A stretch of 64,000 nucleotides of DNA, taken from positions 2,356,001-2,420,000 of the forward strand of contig NZ_CP118982.1 in NCBI RefSeq assembly GCF_029024965.1, read 5' to 3'. Below, in pieces: positions 37,286-48,556 of the stretch (position 1 is its first letter; each line of letters opens with the position of its first letter). The notes under the pieces were generated by a model. That model saw only the letters and a program-made list of their open reading frames with translations, was not told where the DNA came from and did no database searches. The translations under genes were made by a program, and so were the position numbers. Source of the stretch: Staphylococcus equorum (lineage in GTDB: Bacteria; Bacillota; Bacilli; Staphylococcales; Staphylococcaceae).

Positions 37286-37810
37286 TTATTTGTGATTGTC
37301 TCCACGTCTTAATTTTTCAAATTCTTTAAGAATCTCATGAGAGAGCTCTATTCGTGTTCGTGGCTTTTGTTCGTTGAAGCCATCGAGCTCTTTAGATACA
37401 GATACTTCGTTCTCTCTTAAGTCTCTCCACATCTCTCTTGAAGATATACGATAAGCTCCCGCACCGAATATCGCATGTTGTTCACTCATATCACTTGTGA
37501 CAACCGTAATATGTCTAGTATGTTTCTCGTATAAATCATAGACATAACGTTCTATATAACTGTCTGCCGTTTCTTTTTCTTTTGTGAATATCGTTTTAAC
37601 CCCGTGGTACATATATTCTGTAGGTGGGCCGGATTGTTCATAAGCATCAAAAACGCAGACAACTTCATCAGCTATTACAGCATTGTAATTCGCTATAGCT
37701 GTAAGTAATTGATCACGTGCTTCCTCGAGATTGTCTTTTGCTATTCGACTTAAGTCCTGCGATTGCCCTATCATATTATAACCATCAATGATTAAGTAAC
37801 GATCCTTCAT
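37286..37810 (-). CDS. rae1: Ribosome-associated NYN endoribonuclease Rae1 (YacP)
   Basis: A 174-aa PIN/NYN-fold nuclease. The metal-binding Asp residues lie in [10 protein letters not shown] at the N-terminus, VVCVFDAY, and [10 protein letters not shown]. subtilis Rae1 cuts specific mRNAs in the ribosomal A site. It overlaps the rlmB stop by 4 bases (ATGA), so translation is coupled. It belongs to the cysE-cysS-mrnC-rlmB-rae1 cluster. Confidence 0.92.
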   Translation of the reverse strand: MKDRYLIIDGYNMIGQSQDLSRIAKDNLEEARDQLLTAIANYNAVIADEVVCVFDAYEQSGPPTEYMYHGVKTIFTKEKETADSYIERYVYDLYEKHTRHITVVTSDMSEQHAIFGAGAYRISSREMWRDLRENEVSVSKELDGFNEQKPRTRIELSHEILKEFEKLRRGDNHK

Positions 37811-38556
37811 CTCTTATCTCCAATCTGATGACGTTTGCGGTAAACCTCATACATCATCAGACTTGCTGCTACTGACGCATTTAAACTATTAACATGACCA
37901 ACCATAGGAATATTGATATAGAAGTCACATTTATCTTTTACTAAACGGCTCATACCTTGTCCTTCGCTTCCAATCACAATCGCTAAAGGCATAGCTGCAT
38001 CCATTTCTCTATAATCCGTTGAATTCTCCGCTTCAGTACCAACAACCCAATAACCATTGTCTTTTAAAGTATCAATCGTATTAGCTAAGTTCGTCACACG
38101 AATAACAGGTATGTGCTCTATTGCACCTGTAGAGGCTTTAGCTACCGTTTGTGTTAGTGCAACTGAACGTCTCTTTGGAATGATAACTGCATCCACACCT
38201 GAGGCATCAGCCGTTCTTAAAATCGATCCTAAATTATGCGGATCTTCTAAACCATCTAGTATAAGTACTGTAGATAATTTGTCTTGTGCTTTTTGCGTAA
38301 CTAAAAATTCATCGAAATCTGCATATTCATATGGTGCAATATATGCTGCAATCCCTTGATGAGGTGACTCTGACAATCCGTCTATTTTAGATTTCGGCAC
38401 TGTTTGTACAATGATTTTTTGGCTATTTGCTTTTTTTAAAATTTCATTTATTTGACCTTTTTTGATAGTATCTTGAATTAAAATCTTATTAATTGTATGT
38501 CCTGAGACAATCGCTTCTTTAACTGCATGGCGACCGACTATAACTATCTCTTCCAC
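37807..38556 (-). CDS. rlmB: 23S rRNA 2'-O-methyltransferase RlmB (TrmH family)
   Basis: A 249-aa SPOUT methyltransferase. The N-terminal substrate-binding domain starts [11 protein letters not shown]; the knotted SAM site shows [26 protein letters not shown] and [17 protein letters not shown]. RlmB methylates G2251 of the 23S P-loop. The start is taken as GTG 38556 because homologues start there and AAAGG lies 10 bases upstream; an in-frame ATG at 38574 overlaps mrnC. It is coupled to rae1. Confidence 0.92.
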   Translation of the reverse strand: MEEIVIVGRHAVKEAIVSGHTINKILIQDTIKKGQINEILKKANSQKIIVQTVPKSKIDGLSESPHQGIAAYIAPYEYADFDEFLVTQKAQDKLSTVLILDGLEDPHNLGSILRTADASGVDAVIIPKRRSVALTQTVAKASTGAIEHIPVIRVTNLANTIDTLKDNGYWVVGTEAENSTDYREMDAAMPLAIVIGSEGQGMSRLVKDKCDFYINIPMVGHVNSLNASVAASLMMYEVYRKRHQIGDKR

Positions 38557-38563
38557 AGTACCA

Positions 38564-38959
38564 CTACCTTTCATCTACATTTTTTACGATACATTCTAAC
38601 AATGATGTTAAACGTTCATGTTCTTTTTCTAGATATAAAAAACCAATGACGGCTTCTAATCCTGAACTTTTACGATATGTTTGTATATCTGTATTCTTCG
38701 CTTTTGTATAACTTTTAGCATTTCTACCGCGACGCACAATATCTTGTTCACTTTCAGTAAACCAATTGTTTTCCATTAAAAACTCAAGTGTCTCTGCCTG
38801 ACTCTTAGCAGACACATAGCGTTTTGCTTCTTGATGTAATCGGTTAGGTTTAGCTTTTAATTTCAACACGATATATTCTCTCACGTGTTGATCTAAAACA
38901 GCATCGCCCATATATGCCAACGTCAAAGGATTCAATAATTTGTTATCCATATTAGCCAC
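38564..38959 (-). CDS. mrnC: Mini-ribonuclease III
   Basis: A 131-aa RNase III-type catalytic domain without the double-stranded RNA-binding domain. The signature [10 protein letters not shown] holds the catalytic residues; [33 protein letters not shown] follows with the metal-binding Glu. It matures 23S rRNA ends in B. subtilis. It overlaps cysS by 8 bases. The start is GTG 38959 or ATG 38950. Confidence 0.95.
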   Translation of the reverse strand: MANMDNKLLNPLTLAYMGDAVLDQHVREYIVLKLKAKPNRLHQEAKRYVSAKSQAETLEFLMENNWFTESEQDIVRRGRNAKSYTKAKNTDIQTYRKSSGLEAVIGFLYLEKEHERLTSLLECIVKNVDER

Positions 38960-40352
38960 GTTTAAATCTCACACCCTGCGCTGTATCTTCTAAAATAATA
39001 TTTTGTGCTTTTAAGTCATCACGAATTTCGTCTGCACGCGCAAAGTCTTTATTTTGTCTCGCCTTGTTTCTTTCTTCTATTAACGCTTCGACTTGTTCAT
39101 CTAAAAGCATGTCGCTCTCTTTACCTTTAAGTGGCACACCAAGTACGTCGCTGAAAATTTCATATACTTGTTTAAAGCGTTCAATTACTGTTGTAGAAGT
39201 TGTGTTTTCTAAGATGTATTTATTAGCTAGTTTTGCTAAATCATACCATGCAGTAATTGCGTTGGCTGTATTAAAATCATCATTCATTACTGTTTCAAAT
39301 TGTTTTAAAATATCATCAATTGCTTCTACATATGCAGATTGATCTTCAATATTTGTCGCAATCGCTTCACGTTCTTCAATCGCTTGATAACTGTTACGTA
39401 CACGCTCTAACCCACTCTTAGCTGCTTCAACAAGTTCAACATTATAATTAATTGGACTTCTATAATGTACACTAATCATAAAGAAACGTAATACATCAGG
39501 GTCAATTTGTTTTATAATATCGTGAACAAGCACGAAATTACCTAACGACTTACTCATTTTTTCATTGTCAATATTGATAAATCCATTATGCATCCAATAG
39601 TTAGCAAACGGTGCATGGTTATGTGCTTCTGATTGTGCAATTTCATTCTCATGGTGAGGGAATTGTAAATCTGTGCCACCCGCATGAATATCAATTGTTG
39701 CCCCTAGTTCATGATATGCCATTACAGAACATTCAATGTGCCAGCCTGGTCTACCTTTACCAAATGGACTATCCCAGCTTATTTCTTCTGGTTTTGCTTG
39801 TTTCCATAATGTGAAATCCAAAGCGTCTTCTTTTTGTTCACCTTGTTCTATACGAGCGCCTACCTTCAAATCATTCAATGATTGATGACTTAATTTACCG
39901 TAGTCTTCAAATTTACGTGTTCTGAAGTATACATCGCCACCACTTTCATAAGCATTGCCTTGATCTACTAGTTCTTTAATAAACTTAATAATATCATCCA
40001 TATGGTTCATGACACGTGGATTAGATGTTGCTTTTTTAACGTTTAGTGCACCTACATCTTCGTAAAAGGCATCGATATAACGATCCGCTATCGTTTCTAC
40101 AGATTCACCTAATTCTTTAGAACGCTTGATTAATTTATCGTCAACGTCAGTAAAGTTCGACACATATACCACTTCGTATCCTTGATATTCAAAATATCTT
40201 CTAACTACATCGTAATTAATTGCAGGTCTTGCATTACCAATATGAATATAATTATATACTGTTGGTCCACAAACATACATTTTAACCTTACCTGGTTCAA
40301 TAGGCTCAAACGTCTCTTTTTGACGTGTTAACGTATTATATAATGTAATCAT
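38952..40352 (-). CDS. cysS: Cysteinyl-tRNA synthetase
   Basis: A 466-aa class I aminoacyl-tRNA synthetase. Seen: [16 protein letters not shown] (HIGH motif and the zinc Cys), [12 protein letters not shown] with further zinc ligands, [11 protein letters not shown], and KMSKSLGN. The start at 40352 follows GGAGAGAT; the open frame to 40382 overlaps cysE. It is downstream of the cysteine T-box, so its expression should rise when tRNA-Cys is uncharged. Confidence 0.98.
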   Translation of the reverse strand: MITLYNTLTRQKETFEPIEPGKVKMYVCGPTVYNYIHIGNARPAINYDVVRRYFEYQGYEVVYVSNFTDVDDKLIKRSKELGESVETIADRYIDAFYEDVGALNVKKATSNPRVMNHMDDIIKFIKELVDQGNAYESGGDVYFRTRKFEDYGKLSHQSLNDLKVGARIEQGEQKEDALDFTLWKQAKPEEISWDSPFGKGRPGWHIECSVMAYHELGATIDIHAGGTDLQFPHHENEIAQSEAHNHAPFANYWMHNGFINIDNEKMSKSLGNFVLVHDIIKQIDPDVLRFFMISVHYRSPINYNVELVEAAKSGLERVRNSYQAIEEREAIATNIEDQSAYVEAIDDILKQFETVMNDDFNTANAITAWYDLAKLANKYILENTTSTTVIERFKQVYEIFSDVLGVPLKGKESDMLLDEQVEALIEERNKARQNKDFARADEIRDDLKAQNIILEDTAQGVRFKRG

Positions 40353-40986
40353 CTTGTATCTCTCCATTTCTTGTTTTCTCAAGTTGTTTTTCTAATTCTT
40401 TCAATTGTTCATAAACAGGATCTGGTAAGTTACGGTGATCGAACGTTTTACCAATGCGTCTACCATCTTGCTTAACGATATGACCCGGTATACCTACGAC
40501 TGTTGAATAACTTGGTACAGAATTTAACACAACTGAGTTTGCTCCTATGTTCACATTCGAATCAATTTTAATATCACCTAGTACTTTGGCGCCCGCAGCT
40601 ATTAATACATTGTCCCCTATATCAGGGTGACGTTTACCTCGTTCTTTACCAGTACCGCCTAATGTAACACCTTGATAAATCGTGACATTATTTCCTATAT
40701 TACATGTTTCTCCAATAACAACACCCATACCGTGGTCAATAAATAAACGTTTGCCTATTTTAGCCCCAGGATGTATTTCAATACCTGTGAAAAAGCGTGC
40801 AACTTGCGAAATTAATCTTGCTAATATATATTTCTTCTTTTTATATAATTCATGCGCAATCAAATGACTCCACACTGCATGTATACCTGCATAAGAAGTG
40901 ACAACTTCCAATGTAGTGCGCGCAGCTGGGTCTTGTTCAAACACCATGTTTACATCATCTTTTATTCTTTTCAATATCTTAAACAA
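40336..40986 (-). CDS. cysE: Serine O-acetyltransferase
   Basis: A 216-aa enzyme making O-acetylserine, the first step of cysteine synthesis. The N-terminal helical part is followed by a left-handed beta-helix of hexapeptide repeats ([53 protein letters not shown]). The start is TTG at 40986, set by AAGGAGG 8 bases upstream; upstream in-frame codons lie in the T-box terminator. It overlaps cysS by 17 bases and is the first gene after the cysteine T-box. Confidence 0.95.
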   Translation of the reverse strand: MFKILKRIKDDVNMVFEQDPAARTTLEVVTSYAGIHAVWSHLIAHELYKKKKYILARLISQVARFFTGIEIHPGAKIGKRLFIDHGMGVVIGETCNIGNNVTIYQGVTLGGTGKERGKRHPDIGDNVLIAAGAKVLGDIKIDSNVNIGANSVVLNSVPSYSTVVGIPGHIVKQDGRRIGKTFDHRNLPDPVYEQLKELEKQLEKTRNGEIQDDYII

Positions 40987-41003
40987 GGTTGCTACCTCCT
41001 TAT

Positions 41004-41247
41004 TAAAAAAAGCACCTCTAACTGACTTGTTAGAGGTGCTTTGCACGGTTCCACTCTTATTTTTAAATATAAGTTGATTACCTTAACCATAAGTATGGTT
41101 AAAAATATAAAACAACTTATCTTCACTCATTAAAGTTTATTTAGTTCATTAACACAAAGGTGCATTCAGCAATTTCAGTGGTGTGCTCACAGCAACCGCA
41201 CACTCTCTTGACACATTTCATCGCTTACTAATCCTAAGGCCATTTCA
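41004..41247 (-). promoter_or_regulatory. Cysteine T-box riboswitch
   Basis: On the minus strand, a Stem I region contains GTAAG and GAGAG motifs and the specifier context GAA-TGC-ACC, TGC being a Cys codon. It ends in the T-box core GTGGAACC (41054-41047) followed by a terminator (AGCACCTCTAAC pairing with GTTAGAGGTGCT, 41011-41040, then T7). It senses uncharged tRNA-Cys and permits transcription of cysE-cysS when cysteine is short. Confidence 0.93.
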
Positions 41248-41253
41248 ATTTTA

Positions 41254-41282
41254 ATAATAGGTGGTTCGATGTAATTTTTCAA
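41254..41282 (-). promoter_or_regulatory. Promoter of the cysE-cysS operon
   Basis: Minus-strand TTGAAA (41277-41282), 17-base spacer, TATTAT (41254-41259), placed just before the T-box leader. Confidence 0.8.
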
Positions 41283-41323
41283 GTATTTTCACCTTGAGAC
41301 AATATCATCGCACGCAACCCTCT

Positions 41324-42781
41324 TTATTTAACGTAGTTTTTCAAACGTAGTAACACTTTTTCTTTACCTAATACTTCAATTGTATTTGGTAATTCTGGTC
41401 CATGCATTTGGCCTGTTACAGCAACACGAATTGGCATGAATAGTTGTTTACCTTTAATACCAGTTTCTTTTTGAACTTCTTTGATTGTTTTTTTAATTTC
41501 TGCCGCTTCAAATGGTTCAAGTGCTTCTAACTTTCCATATAAGTGGTTCATTAGTTCTGGTACTTGTTCACCTTCGATGATTTCTTGTTCATCGTCACCT
41601 AAAATTTGTTCGTCACGGAAGAATAGCTCAGATAAAGGAACGATTTCTCCAGCATAACTCATTTCTTTTTGATAAAGCGCAACAAGTTTACGACCCCATT
41701 CCAAATCTGCTTCGTTTGGATTTTCAGGTAGTAATTCTGCTTTGATAAGGTGTGGTAAAGCTAATTCGAATACTGTTTCAGTATCTTTTTGTTTCATATA
41801 TTGGTTATTCACCCATGCTAATTTTTGCTTGTCGAAAAATGCAGGTGATTTAGATAAACGTTTTTCATCGAAGATTTTAATGAATTCTTCTTTAGAATAA
41901 ACTTCTTCTTCGCCTTCTGGTGACCAGCCTAACAATGTAATAAAGTTAAATAATGCTTCCGGTAAATAACCTAAATCACGATATTGTTCGATGAATTGTA
42001 GGATTTGTCCGTCACGTTTACTTAATTTTTTACGTTCTTCATTAACGATAAGTGACATATGCGCAAATCTAGGCGCTTCCCAATCAAACGTTTCATAAAT
42101 CATTAATTGTTTTGGTGTATTAGAAATATGATCATCGCCGCGAATAACATCTGAAATTTCCATGTAGTGATCATCAATAGCTACTGCAAAATTGTACGTA
42201 GGTACACCATCTTTTTTAACAATAACCCAGTCACCCATATTATCTGAATCAAATGAAATTTCACCTTTAACCATATCTTCAAAAGTGAACGTTGTGTCTT
42301 TAGGAACACGGAAACGAATGGCAGGTTGACGACCTTCTGCTTCGAATTGTTGACGCTCTTCTTCAGTTAAGTGTGCATGTTTCCCACCATAACGTGGCAT
42401 TTCTCCACGTTTGATTTGTTGTTCACGCTCAGCTTCAAGTTCTTCTTCAGTCATATAACATTTATACGCTTTGTCTTCATCTAATAATTGCTGAATAAGC
42501 GGATTATAGATCTCGCCACGTTCTGATTGGCGATAAGGGCCATAACCTTTATCTTTATCGACAGATTCGTCCCAATCGATGCCTAACCATTTTAAATTAT
42601 CAAATTGTGAAGATTCGCCATCAGTTAGATTACGTTTACTGTCCGTATCTTCTATACGAATTACAAAATCTCCATCATAATGTTTAGCAAATAAATAGTT
42701 GAATAATGCAGTTCTTGCATTACCGATATGCAAATAACCTGTTGGACTTGGGGCATATCTAACTCTTACACGATCACTCAT
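41324..42781 (-). CDS. gltX: Glutamyl-tRNA synthetase
   Basis: A 485-aa class I synthetase that charges tRNA-Glu and, in Firmicutes, tRNA-Gln for later amidation. [19 protein letters not shown] (HIGH motif) lies at the N-terminus, RIEDTD follows, and KKLSKRDG (KMSKS motif) is near residue 250. The start at 42781 follows GGGAGTGA. It lies upstream of the cysE T-box and has a 440-base upstream gap. Confidence 0.98.
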   Translation of the reverse strand: MSDRVRVRYAPSPTGYLHIGNARTALFNYLFAKHYDGDFVIRIEDTDSKRNLTDGESSQFDNLKWLGIDWDESVDKDKGYGPYRQSERGEIYNPLIQQLLDEDKAYKCYMTEEELEAEREQQIKRGEMPRYGGKHAHLTEEERQQFEAEGRQPAIRFRVPKDTTFTFEDMVKGEISFDSDNMGDWVIVKKDGVPTYNFAVAIDDHYMEISDVIRGDDHISNTPKQLMIYETFDWEAPRFAHMSLIVNEERKKLSKRDGQILQFIEQYRDLGYLPEALFNFITLLGWSPEGEEEVYSKEEFIKIFDEKRLSKSPAFFDKQKLAWVNNQYMKQKDTETVFELALPHLIKAELLPENPNEADLEWGRKLVALYQKEMSYAGEIVPLSELFFRDEQILGDDEQEIIEGEQVPELMNHLYGKLEALEPFEAAEIKKTIKEVQKETGIKGKQLFMPIRVAVTGQMHGPELPNTIEVLGKEKVLLRLKNYVK

Positions 42782-43161
42782 TATGTTCACTCCCGTTTTT
42801 AATATTAATTAGTAATGTTTTTATAGCGCTTTATGTTTCATCACTTGTTACACTCATACACACATCAAAAAAGCTGAACGTGTATCAACTTAACTTTATG
42901 TCGTTAACAATAATAATGACGCTCAACCATTAATAAGTTTGTTATTCTACGCTTATTAATAATACCATAGCTTATAATTTTTAAAAGTATCACTATCCAA
43001 AAAACTGTGTACTTTCACACACATGCTACACACTCGTCATTCCTTTTATAGTAATACAATTTCGCTATCTATTGTAGCACTTTAAAGCTTAATATGAAAT
43101 CACTGTGCTTAAATCCAAAGTGATCAGCACACAATTTTTATAAAAATTATATTCAACTATC
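42782..43161. other. Upstream region of gltX
   Basis: About 380 bases of AT-rich sequence. TAATAAG/CTTATTA inverted copies (around 42932-42965) and a weak GTTGA/TCAGC stem followed by TTTTTT are seen on the minus strand. A leader attenuator is possible, but no T-box core GTGGAACC is present. Confidence 0.4.
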
Positions 43162-43219
43162 AAAAAAAGGTTTCATGTGAAACTGTAACAATTTTAGCTA
43201 CATTTCATATAAAACCTTT
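43162..43219 (-). terminator. Terminator of pinL
   Basis: AAAGGTTTCATGTGAAA (43166-43182) pairs with TTTCATATAAAACCTTT (43203-43219) with small mismatches; a T run follows on the minus strand. Confidence 0.85.
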
Positions 43220-43229
43220 AGTAATTTAT

Positions 43230-44288
43230 TTAATTAATCTTTTTTGCAAAAATAATTCTTCCTGATGACGTTTGTAATAAACTGATTACTTCTAAATCAA
43301 TATACTCACCGATATGTTTCTTGGCATTATCTACAACAACCATTGTTCCATCATCTAAGTATCCAACTGCTTGTCCTGATTCTTTACCCATTTTAGTAAG
43401 TAATAAGTTAAAACGGTCACCTTGATGTACTGAAGGTTTAATCGCTTCGGATAAATCATTAACATTTAACGCTTGAATACCTTGCACATGACACACTTTA
43501 TTGAGGTTGAAATCAGTAGTGATAATATGTGCTCTGTAGTGCTGTGCTAACTTAATTAACATTGCATCGATGTCACTATGAGACTTCGTCGGATGAATAA
43601 TACGCGTAGGATGATTAGTATCATATAGTGAATTCAAAATATCTAACCCTCGTTGACCCTTTTCACGTTTCACACTGTCATTTGCATCAGCAACAACTTG
43701 CAATTCATTGATGACACCTTGTGGTATGAGTATTTCACCATCAATAAAACCACACTCTATAATATCTAAAATGCGACCATCTATAATAGCACTTGTATCA
43801 ATAATTTTTGGCACTGCATTACGTGCGTTAATAGACATCGAGCGCGCCATATTTTCCGGGAAGAACAATAACATTTCATCACGTTTGCGTAAGCCAAATT
43901 GAAAACCGAAATAACCTAAAATAATTGTAACAATGATTGGCACAAAATGATTCAACACATTATTACCTATAATTTGAAAAATAAATGATATCATAACAGA
44001 AATAACTAAACCGATCATCAGTCCAATTGTAGCAAACAAAATTTCTACAGCACTTTGACGCATTATAGTTTGTTCTAATTCTTTCAACGATAATGTCGCT
44101 TTTTTAATAAACCAACCAAAAATTAAAAAGAAAATAACAATACCAAGTAGTCCATTGAAATAGTTATTAGTTAATAACATATAATCACTTAATCCAGTAT
44201 CCACAGCAATTTCTGGAATAAGATATACGCCTAAACTAGCGCCTAAAATAACATAACACAAAATAACAATGATTCTTATCATGTTCAA
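43230..44288 (-). CDS. Membrane PIN/TRAM domain protein (YacL type)
   Basis: A 352-aa protein. Four N-terminal membrane segments (near residues 4-24, 44-62, 82-105 and 113-130) precede a cytoplasmic PIN nuclease-like domain (IIDTSAIIDGRILDI with catalytic Asp, ITTDFNLNKV) and a C-terminal TRAM domain (GQAVGYLDDGTMVVVDNA). The role is unknown; RNA binding is suggested by TRAM. The start is probably TTG 44288 with AAGGGGTG upstream; ATG 44282 is the alternative. It lies between radA and gltX, as in other staphylococci. Confidence 0.88.
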   Translation of the reverse strand: MNMIRIIVILCYVILGASLGVYLIPEIAVDTGLSDYMLLTNNYFNGLLGIVIFFLIFGWFIKKATLSLKELEQTIMRQSAVEILFATIGLMIGLVISVMISFIFQIIGNNVLNHFVPIIVTIILGYFGFQFGLRKRDEMLLFFPENMARSMSINARNAVPKIIDTSAIIDGRILDIIECGFIDGEILIPQGVINELQVVADANDSVKREKGQRGLDILNSLYDTNHPTRIIHPTKSHSDIDAMLIKLAQHYRAHIITTDFNLNKVCHVQGIQALNVNDLSEAIKPSVHQGDRFNLLLTKMGKESGQAVGYLDDGTMVVVDNAKKHIGEYIDLEVISLLQTSSGRIIFAKKIN

Positions 44289-44361
44289 GTTCTAACACCC
44301 CTTTCTCTATAAAGTTATACAGATTAAATGTTTTCTCATCTGTAGATTTTGGGAATTTACT

Positions 44362-45738
44362 TTATTGTTTTGTCAAAGCGTATTTTAAGGCTTCGTGAAC
44401 ACTTTTCACGCCAATGACCTTAATATCACTAGGGAATTGCCAGCCGCCAATATTGGATTCTGGAATAATAATACGTTTAAATCCGAGTTTCTCTGCTTCC
44501 TGTACACGTTGCTCTATACGAGATACGCGTCTCACTTCTCCAGTCAGTCCAACTTCTCCTATAAAGCAATCTAAACCATCTACTGTTAGATCTTTAAAGC
44601 TTGAAGCAGTTGCCACAATGATACCTAAATCAACAGCAGGTTCTGTTAATCTTACACCACCTGCAACTTTAATATACGCATCTTGTTGTTGCAGTAAATA
44701 ATTTTCTTTTTTCTCCAAGACTGCCATCAACAGACTCAAACGATTGTGATCAATACCCGTTGCCATCCGTCTAGGATTATTAAATGTCGTTGGCGTAACA
44801 AGAGCTTGAACTTCTATGAGTAAGGGTCTCGTGCCTTCCATTGTAGAGACGATAGTCGAGCCAGGCACATTTGTCGAACGTTCTTCTAAAAACATCTCGG
44901 ATGGGTTTTTAACACCTTTCAATCCGCTTTGTTTCATTTCAAAAATACCCATTTCATTTGTAGAACCAAAACGGTTTTTCACCGCTCTCAAAATACGATA
45001 TGCATGGTGTTCGTCACCTTCGAAATAAAGTACTGTATCTACCATGTGTTCTAATAAACGTGGACCAGCAATTTGACCTTCTTTTGTTACATGTCCCACA
45101 ATAAATGTTGCAATATTCATTTGTTTAGCAATGTTCATTAAGCTTTGTGTACTTTCTCTTACTTGAGACACTGAGCCTGGTGCTGAACTAATTTCCGGAT
45201 GGAATATCGTTTGGATTGAGTCAACTACAAGTAAATCCGGTTTTAATTGTTTTACTGTTTCGTGAATGACTTCTAAATCAGTTTCTGCAAATACATTAAG
45301 TTCGCTTGAATCTTCATCCAATCTTTCAGCTCTTAGCTTAGTTTGATTTAATGATTCCTCACCTGTTATGTATAAGACGTTATGCGATTGTGATAGTGCC
45401 GCACATATTTGTAATAGTAATGTTGATTTCCCTATACCAGGGTCTCCACCAATCAATACGAGCGAACCATTAACGATACCTCCGCCGAGCACACGATTAA
45501 ATTCGTCTGACTTGGTTTTAACACGTGGTGTCGTTTCTTGTTTAATTTCATTTAACTTCTGTACTTTTGAAACGTTGTCGCGATCACGACTGCGCACGCC
45601 ATGTTTTGGACTTGCCGCCTTTTGCTCAACAATTTCTTCCATTTGGTTCCAGCCACCACAATTTGGACATTTGCCCATCCATTTTGCGGACTGATAACCA
45701 CATGCCATACATTCAAAAACAACTTTCTTCTTGGCCAC
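44362..45738 (-). CDS. radA: DNA repair protein RadA
   Basis: A 458-aa RecA-like helicase that aids branch migration in recombination. The N-terminal zinc finger (CMACGYQS...CPNCGGW), Walker [15 protein letters not shown], the RadA motif KNRFGS, and the C-terminal Lon-type domain ([16 protein letters not shown]) are present. The start is GTG 45738 with GGAGGTG upstream. It is downstream of clpC; TATAAA on the minus strand near 45773 may be its own promoter. Confidence 0.97.
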   Translation of the reverse strand: MAKKKVVFECMACGYQSAKWMGKCPNCGGWNQMEEIVEQKAASPKHGVRSRDRDNVSKVQKLNEIKQETTPRVKTKSDEFNRVLGGGIVNGSLVLIGGDPGIGKSTLLLQICAALSQSHNVLYITGEESLNQTKLRAERLDEDSSELNVFAETDLEVIHETVKQLKPDLLVVDSIQTIFHPEISSAPGSVSQVRESTQSLMNIAKQMNIATFIVGHVTKEGQIAGPRLLEHMVDTVLYFEGDEHHAYRILRAVKNRFGSTNEMGIFEMKQSGLKGVKNPSEMFLEERSTNVPGSTIVSTMEGTRPLLIEVQALVTPTTFNNPRRMATGIDHNRLSLLMAVLEKKENYLLQQQDAYIKVAGGVRLTEPAVDLGIIVATASSFKDLTVDGLDCFIGEVGLTGEVRRVSRIEQRVQEAEKLGFKRIIIPESNIGGWQFPSDIKVIGVKSVHEALKYALTKQ

Positions 45739-46002
45739 TATTGCACCTCCATCTTTCATTGAACAAATCTATTTTATACCTCAACCTGTTTAAAAACAAA
45801 TTTTAATCTTATTTAACTCACTGCGGTCTTTACGATTAGTCTTTTCAATTACATTTGCTCATACCTGTCTCTAACTTCACTTACATTAAAGCTGTTTTTA
45901 TAAAATACCATGCATAGATATATACTACCAATAATATTATAAATTTATCGAATGAAAATGATATCCTAGTTTTTAAAGAATGATTTAAATTTTCTATTAT
46001 TA
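45739..46002. other. Intergenic region between clpC and radA
   Basis: About 260 AT-rich bases holding the possible radA promoter and, at its far end, the clpC terminator. No other feature seen. Confidence 0.5.
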
Positions 46003-46049
46003 AATAAAAAGCGCCTCTCAAAGGCGAACTAACACATTTGAGAGGCGCT
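46003..46049 (-). terminator. clpC operon terminator
   Basis: AGCGCCTCTCAAA (46010-46022) pairs perfectly with TTTGAGAGGCGCT (46037-46049), and T-rich sequence follows on the minus strand. Confidence 0.92.
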
Positions 46050-46082
46050 ATAATCTAAAAAGCTCACTTTTAGTGATTAAAC

Positions 46083-48545
46083 TTATGATTCTGTTGTTTC
46101 TTTATCTTTCTTTTTTTCTTTTCTATCTTGAATATTATATTTAAATTCTTTGCCATCATGATCAATTTCGACTTTTTTACCTTCAATTTGATTACCGTCT
46201 AAAATTAATTCACTTAGGTTATCTTCTACTGTTTTTTGAATTGCACGAATTAATGGTCTAGCACCATACTCTGGATCGTAGCCTTCTTCAGCAATTTTTT
46301 CTTTTGCGGCATCTGTAACTTCGATGTTGATATCTTGTTCAGATAGACGACCTGTTAGTTTGTTAATCATCATTGTTACAATTTCTTTCAATTCTTCTTT
46401 AGAAAGTTTGTGGAATACAATAGTATCATCAACACGGTTTAAGAATTCTGGACGGAAAGCATTTTTCAATTCTTTCATCATTGTGTTACGAATTGTTTCG
46501 TAATCTTGGCCTTCTGATGCGCCACCGAAACCTGCAAAGCGTTGATCTTGTAATTCTTGTGCACCAACGTTTGATGTCATAATAATTACTGTATTACGGA
46601 AATCTACACGACGTCCTTTTGTATCAGTAAGATGTCCATCATCAAGCACTTGTAACAAGATGTTAAATACATCTGGATGTGCTTTTTCAATTTCATCAAA
46701 TAAGATAACTGAATAAGGTTTACGTCTTACTTTTTCAGTCAATTGACCACCATCATCATGTCCTACATAACCTGGAGGCGCCCCAACTAAACGACTGACT
46801 GCATGTTTCTCCATAAATTCACTCATATCCACACGAATCATTGCGTCATCTTCACCAAACATAGACTCTGCTAAAGCACGAGCTAATTCAGTTTTACCTA
46901 CACCTGTAGGACCTAAGAAGATAAAGCTACCGATAGGACGTTTAGGATCTTTCAATCCAGCTCTCGCACGTCTAACTGCTTTACTGATAGACGTTACAGC
47001 AGCTTTTTGTCCAATAACTCTGTTATGAAGTGTATCTTCTAAGTTTAATAAACGATCTGATTCAGTTTCATTAATTTTCGTTAATGGAATACCAGTCCAG
47101 CCAGCGATAACTTCTCCGATATCTTCTTCTGATAAAGAAGTATTGTCGCCATTTTGTGCGTTCTTCCAATTATTATTAGCTTCTTCGTATTGTTTTTCTA
47201 ATTTCGTTTGTTTATCACGAAGATTTGCTGCATTTTCAAATTCTTGTGAATGTACTGCAGCATCTTTTTCATTTTTAACTTGCTCAATTTCTTGTTCTAA
47301 TTCTTTCAAGTTCGGTGGTGTAGTATGACTTCTAAGTCTAACTTTAGAACTTGCTTCATCAATTAAGTCGATTGCTTTATCAGGTAAGAAACGATCTGAA
47401 ACATAACGGTGACTTAAAGTAGCTGCTGAAATTACCGCTTCATCAGAAATGTTAATACGGTGATGTGCTTCATAACGATCACGTAATCCTTTTAAGATTT
47501 CAATTGTATCTTCAACTGTTGGTTCATCGACTTGAACTGGTTGGAAACGACGTTCAAGCGCCGCATCTTTTTCAATGTTTTTACGGTATTCATCTAATGT
47601 CGTTGCGCCGATACATTGTAGTTCTCCTCGTGCAAGTGCAGGTTTCAAGATGTTTGATGCATCAATAGCCCCTTCCGCACCGCCTGCGCCAACTAATGTG
47701 TGTAATTCATCGATGAATAGTATAACGTCACCTGCTTGATGAATTTCTTCCATTACTTTTTTCAAACGCTCTTCAAATTCGCCTCGATATTTCGTGCCAG
47801 CTACAACTGTTCCCATATCAAGTGACATTACGCGTTTGCCTTTAAGTGTCTCAGGCACTTCATTTTTAATAATCGATTGAGCCAGGCCTTCTGCAATTGC
47901 AGTTTTACCTACACCTGGTTCACCAATCAGTACTGGGTTATTTTTAGTACGACGACTTAAAACTTCAATTACTCTTGTAATTTCTTTGTCTCTACCAATA
48001 ACTGGATCTAGTGTGCCATCTTTTGCAATAACAGTTAAGTCACGTGCAAGGCTATCTAAGGTTGGTGTGTTATTAGATTTATTAGCTTGTGCATTTTTAT
48101 TACTTAACTCTGGACTACCTAATGCTTTAACAACTTGTGCACGTGCTTTAGTTATATTTAAGTCTAAGTTTGCAAATACACGTGCTGCTACACCTTCATT
48201 TTCTCTAATTAAACCAAGTAAAATGTGTTCTGTTCCCACGAAATTATGGTGTAATTTTCTCGCTTCATCCATTGATAATTCAATGACTTTTTTCGCACGA
48301 GGTGTGTAGTGTAAAGCGCCCATTTGTTCTTGACCATGGCCGATTAATTTTTCTACTTCTTCTACTACTTTTTCTTCAGTAATTTCAAATGATTCTAATA
48401 CTTTAGCTGCAATACCTTCAGGCTCTTTCATCAACCCTAAAAGTAAATGTTCTGTTCCAATATTTGAATGATTTAAGCGAATTGCTTCTTCTTGAGCATG
48501 TGCTAATACACGCTGTGCACGTTCTGTCAGTCTACCAAATAGCAT
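46083..48545 (-). CDS. clpC: ATP-dependent Clp protease ATP-binding subunit ClpC
   Basis: An 820-aa Hsp100 unfoldase. Two Clp N repeats (residues about 1-145) are followed by AAA domain 1 ([15 protein letters not shown]), a coiled-coil M-domain with UVR-like sequence ([16 protein letters not shown]), AAA domain 2 ([14 protein letters not shown]), and a C-terminal ClpP-docking domain. It delivers phosphoarginine-marked and misfolded proteins to ClpP. It is last in the ctsR-mcsA-mcsB-clpC operon, 11 bases after mcsB, and is under CtsR control. Confidence 0.98.
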   Translation of the reverse strand: MLFGRLTERAQRVLAHAQEEAIRLNHSNIGTEHLLLGLMKEPEGIAAKVLESFEITEEKVVEEVEKLIGHGQEQMGALHYTPRAKKVIELSMDEARKLHHNFVGTEHILLGLIRENEGVAARVFANLDLNITKARAQVVKALGSPELSNKNAQANKSNNTPTLDSLARDLTVIAKDGTLDPVIGRDKEITRVIEVLSRRTKNNPVLIGEPGVGKTAIAEGLAQSIIKNEVPETLKGKRVMSLDMGTVVAGTKYRGEFEERLKKVMEEIHQAGDVILFIDELHTLVGAGGAEGAIDASNILKPALARGELQCIGATTLDEYRKNIEKDAALERRFQPVQVDEPTVEDTIEILKGLRDRYEAHHRINISDEAVISAATLSHRYVSDRFLPDKAIDLIDEASSKVRLRSHTTPPNLKELEQEIEQVKNEKDAAVHSQEFENAANLRDKQTKLEKQYEEANNNWKNAQNGDNTSLSEEDIGEVIAGWTGIPLTKINETESDRLLNLEDTLHNRVIGQKAAVTSISKAVRRARAGLKDPKRPIGSFIFLGPTGVGKTELARALAESMFGEDDAMIRVDMSEFMEKHAVSRLVGAPPGYVGHDDGGQLTEKVRRKPYSVILFDEIEKAHPDVFNILLQVLDDGHLTDTKGRRVDFRNTVIIMTSNVGAQELQDQRFAGFGGASEGQDYETIRNTMMKELKNAFRPEFLNRVDDTIVFHKLSKEELKEIVTMMINKLTGRLSEQDINIEVTDAAKEKIAEEGYDPEYGARPLIRAIQKTVEDNLSELILDGNQIEGKKVEIDHDGKEFKYNIQDRKEKKKDKETTES

Positions 48546-48556
48546 AGCATGACCTC

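Noticed and set aside
42782-43161. T-box riboswitch upstream of gltX
   Set aside because: No GTGGAACC core or strong terminator with matching antiterminator could be found; only weak stems are present.
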